DNA of 64,000 nucleotides from Streptomyces albus subsp. chlorinus (lineage in GTDB: Bacteria; Actinomycetota; Actinomycetes; Streptomycetales; Streptomycetaceae), in the NCBI RefSeq assembly GCF_013302895.1, contig NZ_VJOK01000001.1, positions 62,001 through 126,000 on the forward strand, read 5' to 3'. The notes below the pieces were generated by a model. That model saw only the letters and a program-made list of their open reading frames with translations, was not told where the DNA came from and did no database searches. Positions 24,293-34,418 of this stretch are shown piece after piece. A program made the translations under genes and the position numbers. How positions within the stretch are numbered: position 1 is the first letter of the stretch; each line of letters starts with the position of its first letter.

Positions 24293-24700
24293 TCACGGAC
24301 AGCCGCTGGTCCTGTACTCGACGATCGGTGAGTCACCGTACGGGCTACGGACCTGGAAGTAGATGTGGTACTTCTCGGAAACGTTGCGGGATGCGTGACC
24401 GTAGCCGTCCTTGACGAACATCACGGTCTTCCACCTGTCCTTGACGCCTTTGTAGTTGAAGCGGGCCGAGGCCGACAGCCCGTCGTTCACGTTGTCCCAT
24501 AGGCGCCAGTCGTCGCCGCACGGGTCGAAGACGACACCTGCCGCGTTGCCGGGCGCCTGCGTCCAGTCGCGGTACGGGACCGCAGCCGCGGCCTGGGGGG
24601 CCGTACTGAGGACCAGACCTCCGACCACGGCCACTGTCGAGAGTACCTGCATCGCCCGGACAGAACGACGCGGCCACAGTCGTCGTCTATGATTCGCCAT
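24293..24700 (-). CDS. Small secreted protein of unknown function
   Basis: This 135-residue protein begins with an Arg-rich n-region and a hydrophobic stretch (MQVLSTVAVVGGLVLSTAPQ), then AAA-A as a signal-peptidase I site, so it is exported by Sec. Translation could start at 24700 or at the internal ATG 24652. The mature part of about 95 residues is rich in Asp, Trp and Tyr (RDWTQAPGN, DDWRLWDNVND) and has two Cys (DPCGDD and the last-but-one residue) that could form a disulfide. The fold looks all-beta. I do not recognise the family. The upstream 24701-24850 stretch is less GC-rich than the genes around it. Confidence 0.65.
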   Translation of the reverse strand: MANHRRRLWPRRSVRAMQVLSTVAVVGGLVLSTAPQAAAAVPYRDWTQAPGNAAGVVFDPCGDDWRLWDNVNDGLSASARFNYKGVKDRWKTVMFVKDGYGHASRNVSEKYHIYFQVRSPYGDSPIVEYRTSGCP

Positions 24701-24848
24701 TCATTCACTCCGTTCGGCTGGCAGTTGTTGTCGACGCATACGGAATGATTACTGAAACCTCCGGAAGAAACATCCATCCGGGGTACCAACCGCCGTAAAC
24801 CACGGCGGTACGGCTGGACGTTTCTTTTAGCCGCACGTGAACGAAGTA

Positions 24849-24896
24849 GTTCAGGACTTGATGACTGAACGCGACCGCACGCAGCGGGTAGTTCAG
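24849..24896. promoter_or_regulatory. Inverted and direct GTTCAG half-sites
   Basis: GTTCAG at 24849-24854 is inverted as CTGAAC at 24865-24870 and repeated at 24891-24896. The sites lie between the secreted-protein gene and a dead MarR gene. They may be that MarR's former operator or the promoter-proximal control of the secreted protein. Confidence 0.35.
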
Positions 24897-24974
24897 CTCG
24901 CAACTTTTTGGAAGACTCTTCATAACGCGATGGCTGACCGATGACGAGCATCGCACCTGGCGGGCCTCCAGGTC

Positions 24975-25372
24975 CGCGATGCGCCTGCTGACCGACCGGC
25001 TCGACCGTGACCCTGCAGACTTCCGCCAGCATGCCGATCCCTTGCCAAGAACTGCTGGTGATGCTCTCCGAGTCTTCGGCACGAGCCCTGCCAATACGCG
25101 AGTTGGCCAAGCGCACCAACACCAGTCGGAGCCGAATCTCGTACGCCCTGGGCAGGCTGGAGGCCAACGCGTAGGTGCGGCGCGAGCACTATCCGGGTGA
25201 CCGGCGCGACTGGCTGGCCACGCTCACCGACGACGGCCTCACCACCTTGAGGACCGCTGCCCCAGCACCCATCGACAGCGTCCGCGCCCACCTGTTCGAC
25301 CAGCTCGACCTGCTGACACCACAGCAGGTCGAACAGCTCGGCGAGGTCAGCGAGGTGATCCTGACAACACCC
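24975..25372 (+). pseudogene. MarR-family regulator inactivated by frameshift and amber stop
   Basis: The plus strand reads MRLLTDRLDRD (frame 1), then after a frameshift ELLVMLSESSARALPIRELA, KRTNTSRSRISYALGRLEANA (recognition helix), an in-frame TAG at 25172-25174, and straight on VRREHYPGDRRDWLATLTDDG (wing) with PIDSVRAHLFDQLDLLTPQQ. The order and lengths are those of an intact MarR protein of about 150 residues. Only two lesions are evident, so inactivation looks recent. A GTG at 25175 directly after the stop could reinitiate a 99-residue HTH-less product. Confidence 0.75.
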
Positions 25373-25639
25373 CACCGATGTCGCGGGCACACCTCCTGCT
25401 CGGTGCAATGGCCCACCGCGATGCCCACCGCCACGGAATGGAGCAGCGGAAAGGCCATGGCGGCCTGTCAGTGACCGGCGAGCCCGAGACGAATACTCGC
25501 TCCGTACAGGCCGTCGCTGGCCGCACCGCCTCGCTGAGGTGATCCAGCACCCCAGGAAGGGGCTCGGTGAGGGAGGGGCGAGCCGTACGCAGCAGACCGA
25601 GGCCCGCAGCTGAACCGGCGGACCATGCGGGAGGCCGGC

Positions 25640-25806
25640 ATGCACAGTTCGCGGCGGAACTCGCGCAGGGGGCCGCCCCGCCAAAAGAGAAACTCGCCTT
25701 CGAGCTGATGACACTCATGGAACTGGCCAACGCGGAGTCGGTCCTGCACGACGACTTCACCTGCTACGACAAAGCGGCCACAGCCGTCTTCAAGCGCCTT
25801 CGAGTC
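25640..25806 (+). pseudogene. Possible TetR C-terminal fragment
   Basis: The plus strand has a well-conserved coding run, QFAAELAQGAAPPKEKLAFE then LMTLMELANAESVLHDD and YDKAATAVFKRLR. The F-E-L-x-x-L-x-x-x-A-N-x-x-x-V-L-H-D-D-x-x-x-Y-x-[KR]-A-x-x-A-V-x-x-R-L pattern is common at the end of one TetR group. No HTH is found upstream, and the reading frame continues into unrelated sequence. Confidence 0.45.
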
Positions 25807-25947
25807 CACGCCACGACCCGGCGCTGCTGTCCGCCACCGCGTAGCCCCTCCCCCACCACACAATCGGCCGACCGGCCCGTCGACCGAGCGGCCGGGCCAC
25901 CCCCGGCGGGCCTTTCGCATCCCGACGAGGTCGTCGGCCGACGCCGC

Positions 25948-26424
25948 CTACCGACGGTCCGCACCACCACCCCCGCCCGCCAGGCTACGCACGTGCGCCA
26001 CTGCCTGGTCCAGAAGCTGGGCGGGTACGAGCCAGTAGTCGTAGATGCCGCCCTGCGCGGAGTTGTGCCCGCACAGCACGGCCACGCCGGTGCCGAGGCG
26101 GTCCTTCAGTTCGCCGGCCAGCCAGCCGACGAAGCCGCTGTTGTCGGCTGCTTGGGGAAAGTGGAAAGAGAAGGCGCCGAACAGCTCCGCCTTGTCTCCG
26201 CGCGCCGGTTCGAGGACGCACCAGCTCTCTTCATCCCGTACCAGTGCCAGGGCGCCGGCGGACGGCTGCGGTACCGGGCTCGCGGGATATTCGTGGTAGG
26301 CCCACTGCCCGGGCAGCACCGCGAAGGCGGCCTCCGCGAGGACCTGGCCCAGCCGGGTGCGCGTTTCCTGTGGTGTTTCACGACTGATGCTGACCATGAC
26401 CCTGCAACCAGGTGGGGCACTCAT
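25948..26424 (-). CDS. DUF6196-family protein
   Basis: This 158-residue protein starts at ATG 26424, with a GGAGGGGG site about 6 nt upstream. It shows the family pattern: SISRETPQETRTRLGQVLAE, LPGQWAYHEYP, ALALVRDEESWCVLEPA, FGAFSFHFPQAADNSGFVGW, ELKDRLGTGVAVLCGHNS and GGIYDYWLVP. The S-G-F-V-G-W-L-A and GxxDYW motifs are the family's most conserved parts. The function is unknown; the fold is probably alpha/beta and cytosolic. It is a single gene between a TetR remnant and a dead TetR. Confidence 0.75.
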   Translation of the reverse strand: MSAPPGCRVMVSISRETPQETRTRLGQVLAEAAFAVLPGQWAYHEYPASPVPQPSAGALALVRDEESWCVLEPARGDKAELFGAFSFHFPQAADNSGFVGWLAGELKDRLGTGVAVLCGHNSAQGGIYDYWLVPAQLLDQAVAHVRSLAGGGGGADRR

Positions 26425-26689
26425 CGATTCCCCCTCCCCGGGGGCATCGGCGTCGCCATCGGGACGGCCATTGTCGACGCCGGCCAATCGGTACGAGTGC
26501 GCGTCTCGGCGTTCTTCGCCGTCGTTCAAGTGGCGCTGGCCCCCGGCAGCAGGGAGCCGGCGAGAGCTACTGTGACCAGGACAGGCTTCGCGGAGTGGCA
26601 ATGGCGCGATTGGACGACCCCTCGGCCGCCAGACTCTCTACGCCGGGACGGTCGGCCCGTCAGGTTCCGGTACCGGGCCCGGACCGGCT

Positions 26690-27068
26690 CACGCGCGGGA
26701 GATCTCCCCGCTGCGCTGCCTCCCCGCGAGGGCGGCGTGGGCGGCCTGTTCGGCGGTGGTGAAGCGGTGCTGCACTTCCTGTGCCATATCGGGGTCGGTG
26801 TTGGCCAGCTCCATGGAGGTCGAATAATGAGGCAGCCGGAGGAGGGCGGGTCCGTGAGGTCGATGTCGATCGCCTGCACCCTCAGGTTCCGCAACCGGTC
26901 CTTGACCGGACCAGGCTGTCCCCGCAGTTCGGTCCGCACAACGGTATTGGTCTCGTAGCAGCGGCGCAGTGCGCGGAGGTAGAGCTGCCGTTTGTCGCCG
27001 AAGGCATCGGTGGCTGCTCCGATCCTTCCCGAGAGGAAGGCCGACGCTGATTCTGGTTCGGACAGCAA
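26690..27068 (-). pseudogene. TetR-family regulator, decayed C-terminal domain
   Basis: The minus strand reads SASAFLSGRIGAATDAFGDK, RQLYLRALRRCYETNTVVRT, PVKDRLRNLRVQAIDIDLTD, then after a frameshift ELANTDPDMAQEVQHRFTTA. This is the ligand-binding domain of a TetR protein (R-C-F/Y-E-T-N, A-L-V-L-A-N-T-D). The HTH half, expected upstream of 27068, is not readable. Nothing else is recognisable in 26425-27150. Confidence 0.6.
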
Positions 27069-27150
27069 TCCGAGAGGCGGTCGTGTGCTCGTGCCCGGTG
27101 CCGCAAGCTCCAGCGGTTGCCCGCCGACGGGAAAGCACAGCTGGCGCCAC

Positions 27151-28014
27151 TCAGCGGTAGTCGGTCAGGCCGTCCGCCAGTTCTTCCTCGTCACCGTCAC
27201 GGATCGCGTAGAGGGCTTGCTGCAGCGCGAATGTGCCTCGGATCGCGGCGATGCGGGCAAGAAGCCGGTGATCTGATGGGCGGCCCAGAGTGACGATCCT
27301 TTGGAGGAGTTGGGGGCCGTAGCTGGCGCCGATGGCTGCGAGGTCCTCGGCCGGGTCGCTGAGTGTGACGTCGTCCCAGTCGAGTACGCCGGAGAGGTGC
27401 GGCAGGCCGTGCGTCCAGTCCCATAGGACGTTTTCGGCACCGAGGTCGCCGTGCACGACCGCCCGGGTGAGGTGAGGAAGGCCGTCGAGTGCTGCGAGTT
27501 CCCGCTCGGCCCGCAGGCGTCCGCTGCTCGACATGAGCGGGAACAGTTCCGCGCGCACGTTCTCCGCGAACCGCCGCCACTGGTCTTCTGGCGCCTCAGG
27601 GAGAACTGCTCGTACCGTCTTGTCGGCGCCGGCACGGGCCAGACCGGACAGCAGCGTGGCGTACTGCGCCGCCACGGTGTCAACGACTCGGGGATCGTTG
27701 AGGGCGTCGGCCTCCAGCGGTTCCCCGGGGATGCGGCTGAGGACCAGGAACGGCGACTCGTCTGTGCCGTGGGCGCCGCCCTGGAGCAGCGGCTCAGGCG
27801 TGCGGAAGCCGAGGTCGAGCCCGGCGAGTGCGCGTAGTGCGGCCACCCGCTGGGGCAACCGTGCAGCCGCCGCCCGGGTGCGCGGCAGGCACACGACGCG
27901 GTCCGAGCCAATGACCACGACGTGAAATTGTCCCTGGCGTACGGTCAGGTCGTCCGGTTCGTCATCGGGCAGCAGACGGCTCAGCAGAGCCCGATGCGTC
28001 GTACGGATGCTCAC
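27151..28014 (-). CDS. Aminoglycoside phosphotransferase (APH)/choline-kinase-like protein
   Basis: This 287-residue protein starts at GTG 28014, with GAGGA 6 nt upstream. Kinase motifs are clear: the catalytic Brenner loop VVHGDLGAENVLWD (HGD-x-x-x-x-N) and GVLDWDDVTLSDPAEDLA (the DxD-type metal site), with a Gly-rich N-lobe around VRQGQFHVVVIGSDRVVCLP. Proteins of this family phosphorylate antibiotics (aminoglycosides, macrolides) or small metabolites; the acceptor cannot be told. It follows a truncated amidohydrolase on the same strand after 54 bp. Confidence 0.85.
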   Translation of the reverse strand: MSIRTTHRALLSRLLPDDEPDDLTVRQGQFHVVVIGSDRVVCLPRTRAAAARLPQRVAALRALAGLDLGFRTPEPLLQGGAHGTDESPFLVLSRIPGEPLEADALNDPRVVDTVAAQYATLLSGLARAGADKTVRAVLPEAPEDQWRRFAENVRAELFPLMSSSGRLRAERELAALDGLPHLTRAVVHGDLGAENVLWDWTHGLPHLSGVLDWDDVTLSDPAEDLAAIGASYGPQLLQRIVTLGRPSDHRLLARIAAIRGTFALQQALYAIRDGDEEELADGLTDYR

Positions 28015-28068
28015 AGGTGTCCTCTCAGTTTTTCGGTGGGCCCGGGAAGCGATGTGCACGGGGTGCTG

Positions 28069-28347
28069 TCAGGGGGCGACGTCGGCGAGCTGGCTTCTGC
28101 CCCAGCGTGCACCTATAAAGCTGCGAATGTGGGCTCCCTGGCGAAGCGGATACCGCGAGTCGCCGCGCTTGTGGAACGACCAGCGAGTGCACGGCCGGCC
28201 GAGTTCGGCCGGGGTAGGGAGTGGCCGTACCGGGGAGGGACGAATCAGAGCCACCTCGCTCTCGTCACCCGGTAGGACGTCCAAGCGGTGCGCGACGCGC
28301 AGGAACGCCTCGGTGGCCATGTGCTCCTCGACCGCGATGACCCTCAT
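28069..28347 (-). pseudogene. Amidohydrolase truncated after 26 residues
   Basis: ATG 28347 overlaps the SDR stop (ATGA) and gives MRVIAVEEHMATEAFL, the canonical N-terminus of ACMS-decarboxylase-type amidohydrolases (the E-E-H metal motif). Homology ends about residue 26 (LPGDESEVALI). The remaining 66 codons to the stop at 28069 match no family part. The rest of a protein of normally about 320-350 residues has been deleted, probably by the event that brought in the kinase gene at 27151. Confidence 0.75.
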
Positions 28348-29096
28348 GCCCGTCGTCCGCCATCGACCGACAACGTGATCCCGGTGACATAGGACGCGGC
28401 GTCCGAGGAGAGCCAGAGTGCCGCCGCTGCGGCCTCCTCCGGTGCGGCCGACCGGCCGAGCGGCGTGTTCGCCGCCTGCCGCGCCATCATGTCGGTACCG
28501 GCTGCCACTTCCTCCCACCCGGGAGTGAGGGTCGGACCTGGGCACACCGCGTTGATCCGGATGCCGTCCGGTGCGTAGTCCACCGCGGCGACCTTGGTGA
28601 GGCCGACAATGCCGTGCTTGGCGGCCACGTAGGCGGGGGCGGTCGGGATCGCGTACAGGCCGCCGTTGGAAGCGATGTTGACAATCGCGCCGCCTCCACG
28701 GTGCCGCAGCGCCGGCAATTCGCACTTCATGCATAGAAAAGTGCCGGTCAGATTGACGCGGACCACCCGCTCGAACTCGTCCGGCGTCATCTCATCGAGC
28801 CTGTGGCCGTGCGAGGCCATGCCTGCGTTGTTCACCGCGACATCGAGCCCTCCGAACGCCGCGGTCGTGCGCTCGACGGCCGCCTGGACGGATCGCTCGT
28901 CCGCGATGTCGACGGTGACGACCAGCGCTTCCCCGCCGTCCTTCCTGATCGTTTCGGCGGTCTCGGCGGCTGCGTCCGCGTCGATGTCGAGCACGGCCAC
29001 CGCGGCGCCGCTCTGGGCGAGCTGGAGCGCCGCCGCGCGGCCGATGCCGCTGCCTGCCCCGGTGACCAGGGCCGCCCTTCGGGAAGCGCCGCTCAT
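28344..29096 (-). CDS. Short-chain dehydrogenase/reductase (classical SDR)
   Basis: This 250-residue protein starts at ATG 29096, overlapping the upstream stop by 4 nt. It begins RRAALVTGAGSGIGRAAALQ (TGxxxGIG), has VLDIDADAA (Asp selecting NAD), DVAVNNAGMASHG (NNAG), IVNIASNGGLYA (catalytic Ser replaced by N-I-A-S at the usual place) and PAYVAAKHGIVGL (YxxxK). The C-terminus ends GITLSVDGG. It is the middle gene of a small operon with a 100-residue protein upstream and a truncated amidohydrolase downstream, which suggests a lost aromatic or beta-keto acid pathway. Confidence 0.92.
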   Translation of the reverse strand: MSGASRRAALVTGAGSGIGRAAALQLAQSGAAVAVLDIDADAAAETAETIRKDGGEALVVTVDIADERSVQAAVERTTAAFGGLDVAVNNAGMASHGHRLDEMTPDEFERVVRVNLTGTFLCMKCELPALRHRGGGAIVNIASNGGLYAIPTAPAYVAAKHGIVGLTKVAAVDYAPDGIRINAVCPGPTLTPGWEEVAAGTDMMARQAANTPLGRSAAPEEAAAAALWLSSDAASYVTGITLSVDGGRRA

Positions 29097-29395
29097 GCCA
29101 GTGCCTCCTGGTTGGCCCAGGAGATCTTGTACGGGTGCCGGGACTGCCGGCGGCCGATGACCTCGAGCACGCCCGGTGCGGAGAAAGCCTTCGCGAGGGC
29201 GTCGGTGTCGGCGACGGCCACCTCCACGATCGCGGTGGCGATCAGGCCGGGAATGACCTCCTCGCCGGGGACGGAAATGTGACGCCGAGTGGTGACCGAC
29301 TGCACGGCACCGGAGTCGAGCACGACCTGTTCGATGTCTGTGAGGTACTGATCGAGTTCGGTATCGGGCAGCGGCTGATCGAAGGAGAGGATCAT
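29093..29395 (-). CDS. Small conserved hypothetical protein, possibly ferredoxin-fold (dimeric alpha-beta barrel)
   Basis: This 100-residue protein starts at ATG 29395. Its alternating pattern is ILSFDQPLPDTELDQYLTDIEQ (strand-helix), SVTTRRHISVPGEEV, ATAIVEVAVADTDALAKAFSA (strand-helix) and a C-terminal strand. This suggests a small two-layer dimeric alpha-beta fold like EthD or monooxygenase-accessory proteins. No catalytic residues stand out. It overlaps the SDR gene by ATGA, so it heads the operon. A decayed LysR gene lies divergently 84 bp upstream. Confidence 0.6.
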   Translation of the reverse strand: MILSFDQPLPDTELDQYLTDIEQVVLDSGAVQSVTTRRHISVPGEEVIPGLIATAIVEVAVADTDALAKAFSAPGVLEVIGRRQSRHPYKISWANQEALA

Positions 29396-29479
29396 CGTGT
29401 GGTTGATCAGGCCGCCATTCTTGGCTCTGCGCTGCGCCCGCGTCCAAGACCGGTTTGCCCTTCAGCGATAACCTGGAGG

Positions 29480-29590
29480 CATGGCCGGACTGGCGCCCCG
29501 CGAACTGGAGTAACTTTTCGCACTCGCCTATGAACTGCGCTTCGGCCGGGCCGTCGTCCGGCTCTCGATCGCCCAGCCGGCGCTGCCGAA
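29480..29590 (+). pseudogene. N-terminal fragment of a LysR regulator
   Basis: From ATG 29480 the plus strand reads MAGLAPRELE, an in-frame TAA, then LFALAYELRFGRAVVRLSIAQ and PALPK. This is the LysR start (E-L-R-x-L-x-Y-F-x-A-L-A-E-E-L-x-F-G-R-A-A-x-R-L-x-I-A-Q-P-A-L-S-x). The rest is lost. It is divergent from the SDR operon and was presumably its activator. Bases 29590-29758 show nothing. Confidence 0.65.
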
Positions 29591-29758
29591 AGGCGCCCCA
29601 CCGGCCAAGCACGTACATCGACCACCGAGAAACGCGGCTACCCCAGCAGACGGCCACACCCCGTCGGGCCGTGTACGTGGACCAGGTTCGTCTGTGGGTC
29701 TCCCCGGTCTCCCCGCCCGCTTACGGGTATCGGCGGGCACAACGATAACGTCCGTCCC

Positions 29759-30322
29759 ATGACCGCCCTCGACACGCTGATTCGCCTCTGCCCGCCGCCC
29801 GCCGATCCGCCACCCTCGGTGGACTGGACGCGAACCGAGCGCTCCCTCGGTACGGCTCTGCCCGCCGACTACAAGCAGCTTGTGGAGGCATACGGCGACG
29901 GACTCTTCGACGAGACGATCTGGCTGCTCGTCCCCGACTCCGCCCATGACGACTGCAACCTGCACAAGCAGGCAGCGGAACGGAGCGACATCCTGGCCGG
30001 CCTGTGGGAGTTCGAGGACAAGCCGGCCGGCCTGCAGGAGGCGGGCGCCGGGGTGCTGCCATGGGCGTTCGAGGAGGGCACGGGCGCGTTCCTGTACTGG
30101 CTGGTGCGGTCCGGTCAGCACCCCGACGAGTGGACCGTGCTCTACAACGAGGGGCGCGGCCCCCTGTGGGAGCACCACGACACGGGGTGCCTCGACTTCC
30201 TGCTGGCGGTGCTCACCGGAACAGCGGAAACGGAATACTTCGGCTACCTCTACGAAGTACTGAAGCCGACGGAGCACCGCTTCACGACGGCCGACCAGGC
30301 ACTGGGGATGCCCGGGCATTGA
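29759..30322 (+). CDS. SMI1/KNR4 (SUKH) family protein
   Basis: This 187-residue protein starts at ATG 29759, without a strong ribosome site. It has the SUKH pattern: DWTRTERSLGTALPADYKQL with VEAYGDGLFDETIWLLVPDS, then PWAFEEGTGAFLYWLVRSG and DEWTVLYNEGRGPLWEHHD. The L-P-x-D-Y-K-x-L-V-x-x-Y-G block is diagnostic. SUKH proteins often serve as immunity proteins against contact-dependent or polymorphic toxins. No toxin, WXG100 or secretion gene is adjacent, so it is an orphan immunity candidate, or a regulatory member. Confidence 0.85.
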   Translation: MTALDTLIRLCPPPADPPPSVDWTRTERSLGTALPADYKQLVEAYGDGLFDETIWLLVPDSAHDDCNLHKQAAERSDILAGLWEFEDKPAGLQEAGAGVLPWAFEEGTGAFLYWLVRSGQHPDEWTVLYNEGRGPLWEHHDTGCLDFLLAVLTGTAETEYFGYLYEVLKPTEHRFTTADQALGMPGH

Positions 30323-30480
30323 CACCGTCGGCTGCTGGGGACGGCCTGGCTCGATCCTGGCATAGCTGGCTGAGAACCACAGTTGCCGCCTCAGCCAACC
30401 GCTCCCCGTGAGCGCCGAGCAGCCGATTGGAGACTCGGTTGGCAGGGGTGGGTGGCGAGGGGCGAGATGACGATGTCGGC

Positions 30481-30510
30481 GTACAGGCGTACAGGCGTAC
30501 AGGCGTACCG
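30481..30510. repeat. 8-bp tandem repeat, CGTACAGG x 3.5
   Basis: Three perfect head-to-tail copies of CGTACAGG are followed by CGTACC. The repeat lies in a non-coding interval between convergent genes. Confidence 0.8.
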
Positions 30511-30682
30511 AAGACGCTCCAGCGCCTCTTCCGAGGCGTCGGTGTCCGTAGTTGGTCCAGATATCGATGTTGGCGGAGGAAGACCGCCGCTCTCCCTCCT
30601 CCGAGTGCAGTGGTCCGTTGCAGGAACGTAGGCGTGGCCGTCCCAGCGATGAGGGCCCCGGCGTGAGGTTCTTGGGAACGGA

Positions 30683-30713
30683 ACCCGCTGCCGCCCGGGC
30701 CAGGCGGCAGCGG
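30683..30713 (-). terminator. Terminator of the P/E-rich membrane protein gene
   Basis: CCCGCTGCCGCC at 30683-30694 pairs perfectly with GGCGGCAGCGGG at 30702-30713 across a 7-nt loop (12-bp stem). It lies 8 nt past the stop codon of the minus-strand gene. Confidence 0.8.
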
Positions 30714-30721
30714 GAGGGTCG

Positions 30722-33172
<2,451 letters not shown>

Positions 33173-33607
33173 AAGTGGCGCCTCCTCATGACTGGACGGG
33201 GCGAGCCGGCCCGCTCACTGCTGGACGCGGCTCGACAAGCCCTGGTCTCCTGGTCCGCGGTGACGGTAGGGGAGACCGCCCGGGACCGGTCCCGGCCCAC
33301 TGGTGTGACCGACGAACGGTTCCGCTGCGCCGGCCGTCGCTCCAACTCGGGGCGGGCTGTCGTGGACGACGGCCCGCCCCTCCCCCTCTTCGAAAACCCC
33401 TCCCCCGGAGCCCCTCCCCGAAGCCCCTCCCCCGGAGCTGTCGTCCCACTGCCGCTGCCCGCGCAGGCGGTGCCCGCGTCGGCGTGCGCGTCTTCCTACC
33501 GGCCGGTTCCGGGGAGGGGTCCCGCAGCGGATGCGCACACTGGTCACAGCGCGGTACGAGTGCCGCGTAGTCCGCACTCACAAGTCCATGAACCGAGGAG
33601 ATCAGCG
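33173..33607. other. Intergenic between divergent genes, with short repeats
   Basis: Nothing protein-like is recognised here. A C-rich repeat unit (cccctcccccggag) occurs twice, with a diverged copy (cccctccccgaag) between, at about 33397-33439. Promoters for both flanking genes must lie here; the FHA gene's GAGGAG ribosome site is at 33595-33600. Confidence 0.4.
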
Positions 33608-34396
33608 ATGGCGCTCTCCACCAGTCTCGCTCGCGGTGTCGCGGCCGCCGCGCCGGGAACCCTGCACGCGCGGACGGTCACCGACGAGCTGAGCGCACCG
33701 CCCCGCCAGGGGGTCACCCTGTGTTTCGGGCGCGGTGAGAAACCCGACGTTGACCTGGGCGTCGGCGTGGACGACCTGCGGGTGAGCCGGCGGCACGGGG
33801 AACTGACGTACCGCCAGGGCATGTGGTGGCTGCGCAACACCGGACGACAGCTCGTCCGGCTGCCGCGTGGCCGGATGATGCACCTCAGCACCGAGCCCAT
33901 CCCCCTCGACACCGGCTACACCCCGCTGTTCGTGAAGGGCACCGGCTACCGGGAGCACTTGGTCGAGCTGTATGTCTCGGGCCACGACGACCAGGGGCCG
34001 GTGTCGCGGCGGCGTGCCGAGACCGTACGGCCGGAGACCTTCGCGCTCGACGACGACGAACGGCTGCTGCTGGTCGTCCTGGGCCAGCGGTATCTGCTGT
34101 ACGAGGAGGACCCGCGCCCCCTGACCTACTCCATGGCCGCCAGGCAGCTCGCCTACCTCCGCCGGGACGCCGGCTGGAACGAGCGCAGGATCGAGCACCG
34201 GATCGAGGCCGTACGCCGCCGTCTGGACCGCAGCGGTTTCCGCTACCCGCTGATGCACGACAAGTCGCAGGGCCGCCCCACCGACAACAGCCTGCTGCAC
34301 AACCTGATCAAGGGGCTGGTGGAGTCCACCACTCTCGTGCCGCCGGACCTGGAGCTGATCGAGGACGACGCGGGCTGGCCGGAGGTCGCCCCCTGA
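33608..34396 (+). CDS. FHA-domain protein
   Basis: This 262-residue protein starts at ATG 33608, with GAGGAG 7 nt upstream. The N-terminal FHA signature is clear: VTLCFGRGEKPDVDLGVGVD, then DLRVSRRHGELTY (the S-R-x-H phosphothreonine-binding loop) and WWLRNTGRQLVRL (the N-x-G-x-x). The C-terminal half has ARQLAYLRRDAGWNERRIEHRIE, NNLL-like, and looks like a winged or helical output domain. FHA domains bind phosphothreonine, so it is a likely reader of the Ser/Thr kinase encoded convergently 22 bp downstream. Confidence 0.88.
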   Translation: MALSTSLARGVAAAAPGTLHARTVTDELSAPPRQGVTLCFGRGEKPDVDLGVGVDDLRVSRRHGELTYRQGMWWLRNTGRQLVRLPRGRMMHLSTEPIPLDTGYTPLFVKGTGYREHLVELYVSGHDDQGPVSRRRAETVRPETFALDDDERLLLVVLGQRYLLYEEDPRPLTYSMAARQLAYLRRDAGWNERRIEHRIEAVRRRLDRSGFRYPLMHDKSQGRPTDNSLLHNLIKGLVESTTLVPPDLELIEDDAGWPEVAP

Positions 34397-34418
34397 GCGG
34401 GCAGCTCGCCGCCCGGGG

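Larger units (their letters stand above)
30323..30721. other. Intergenic region with tandem repeat and terminator
   Basis: CGTACAGG occurs three times in tandem plus a partial copy at 30481-30510. A terminator hairpin lies at 30683-30713. No gene is recognised on either strand. Confidence 0.5.
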
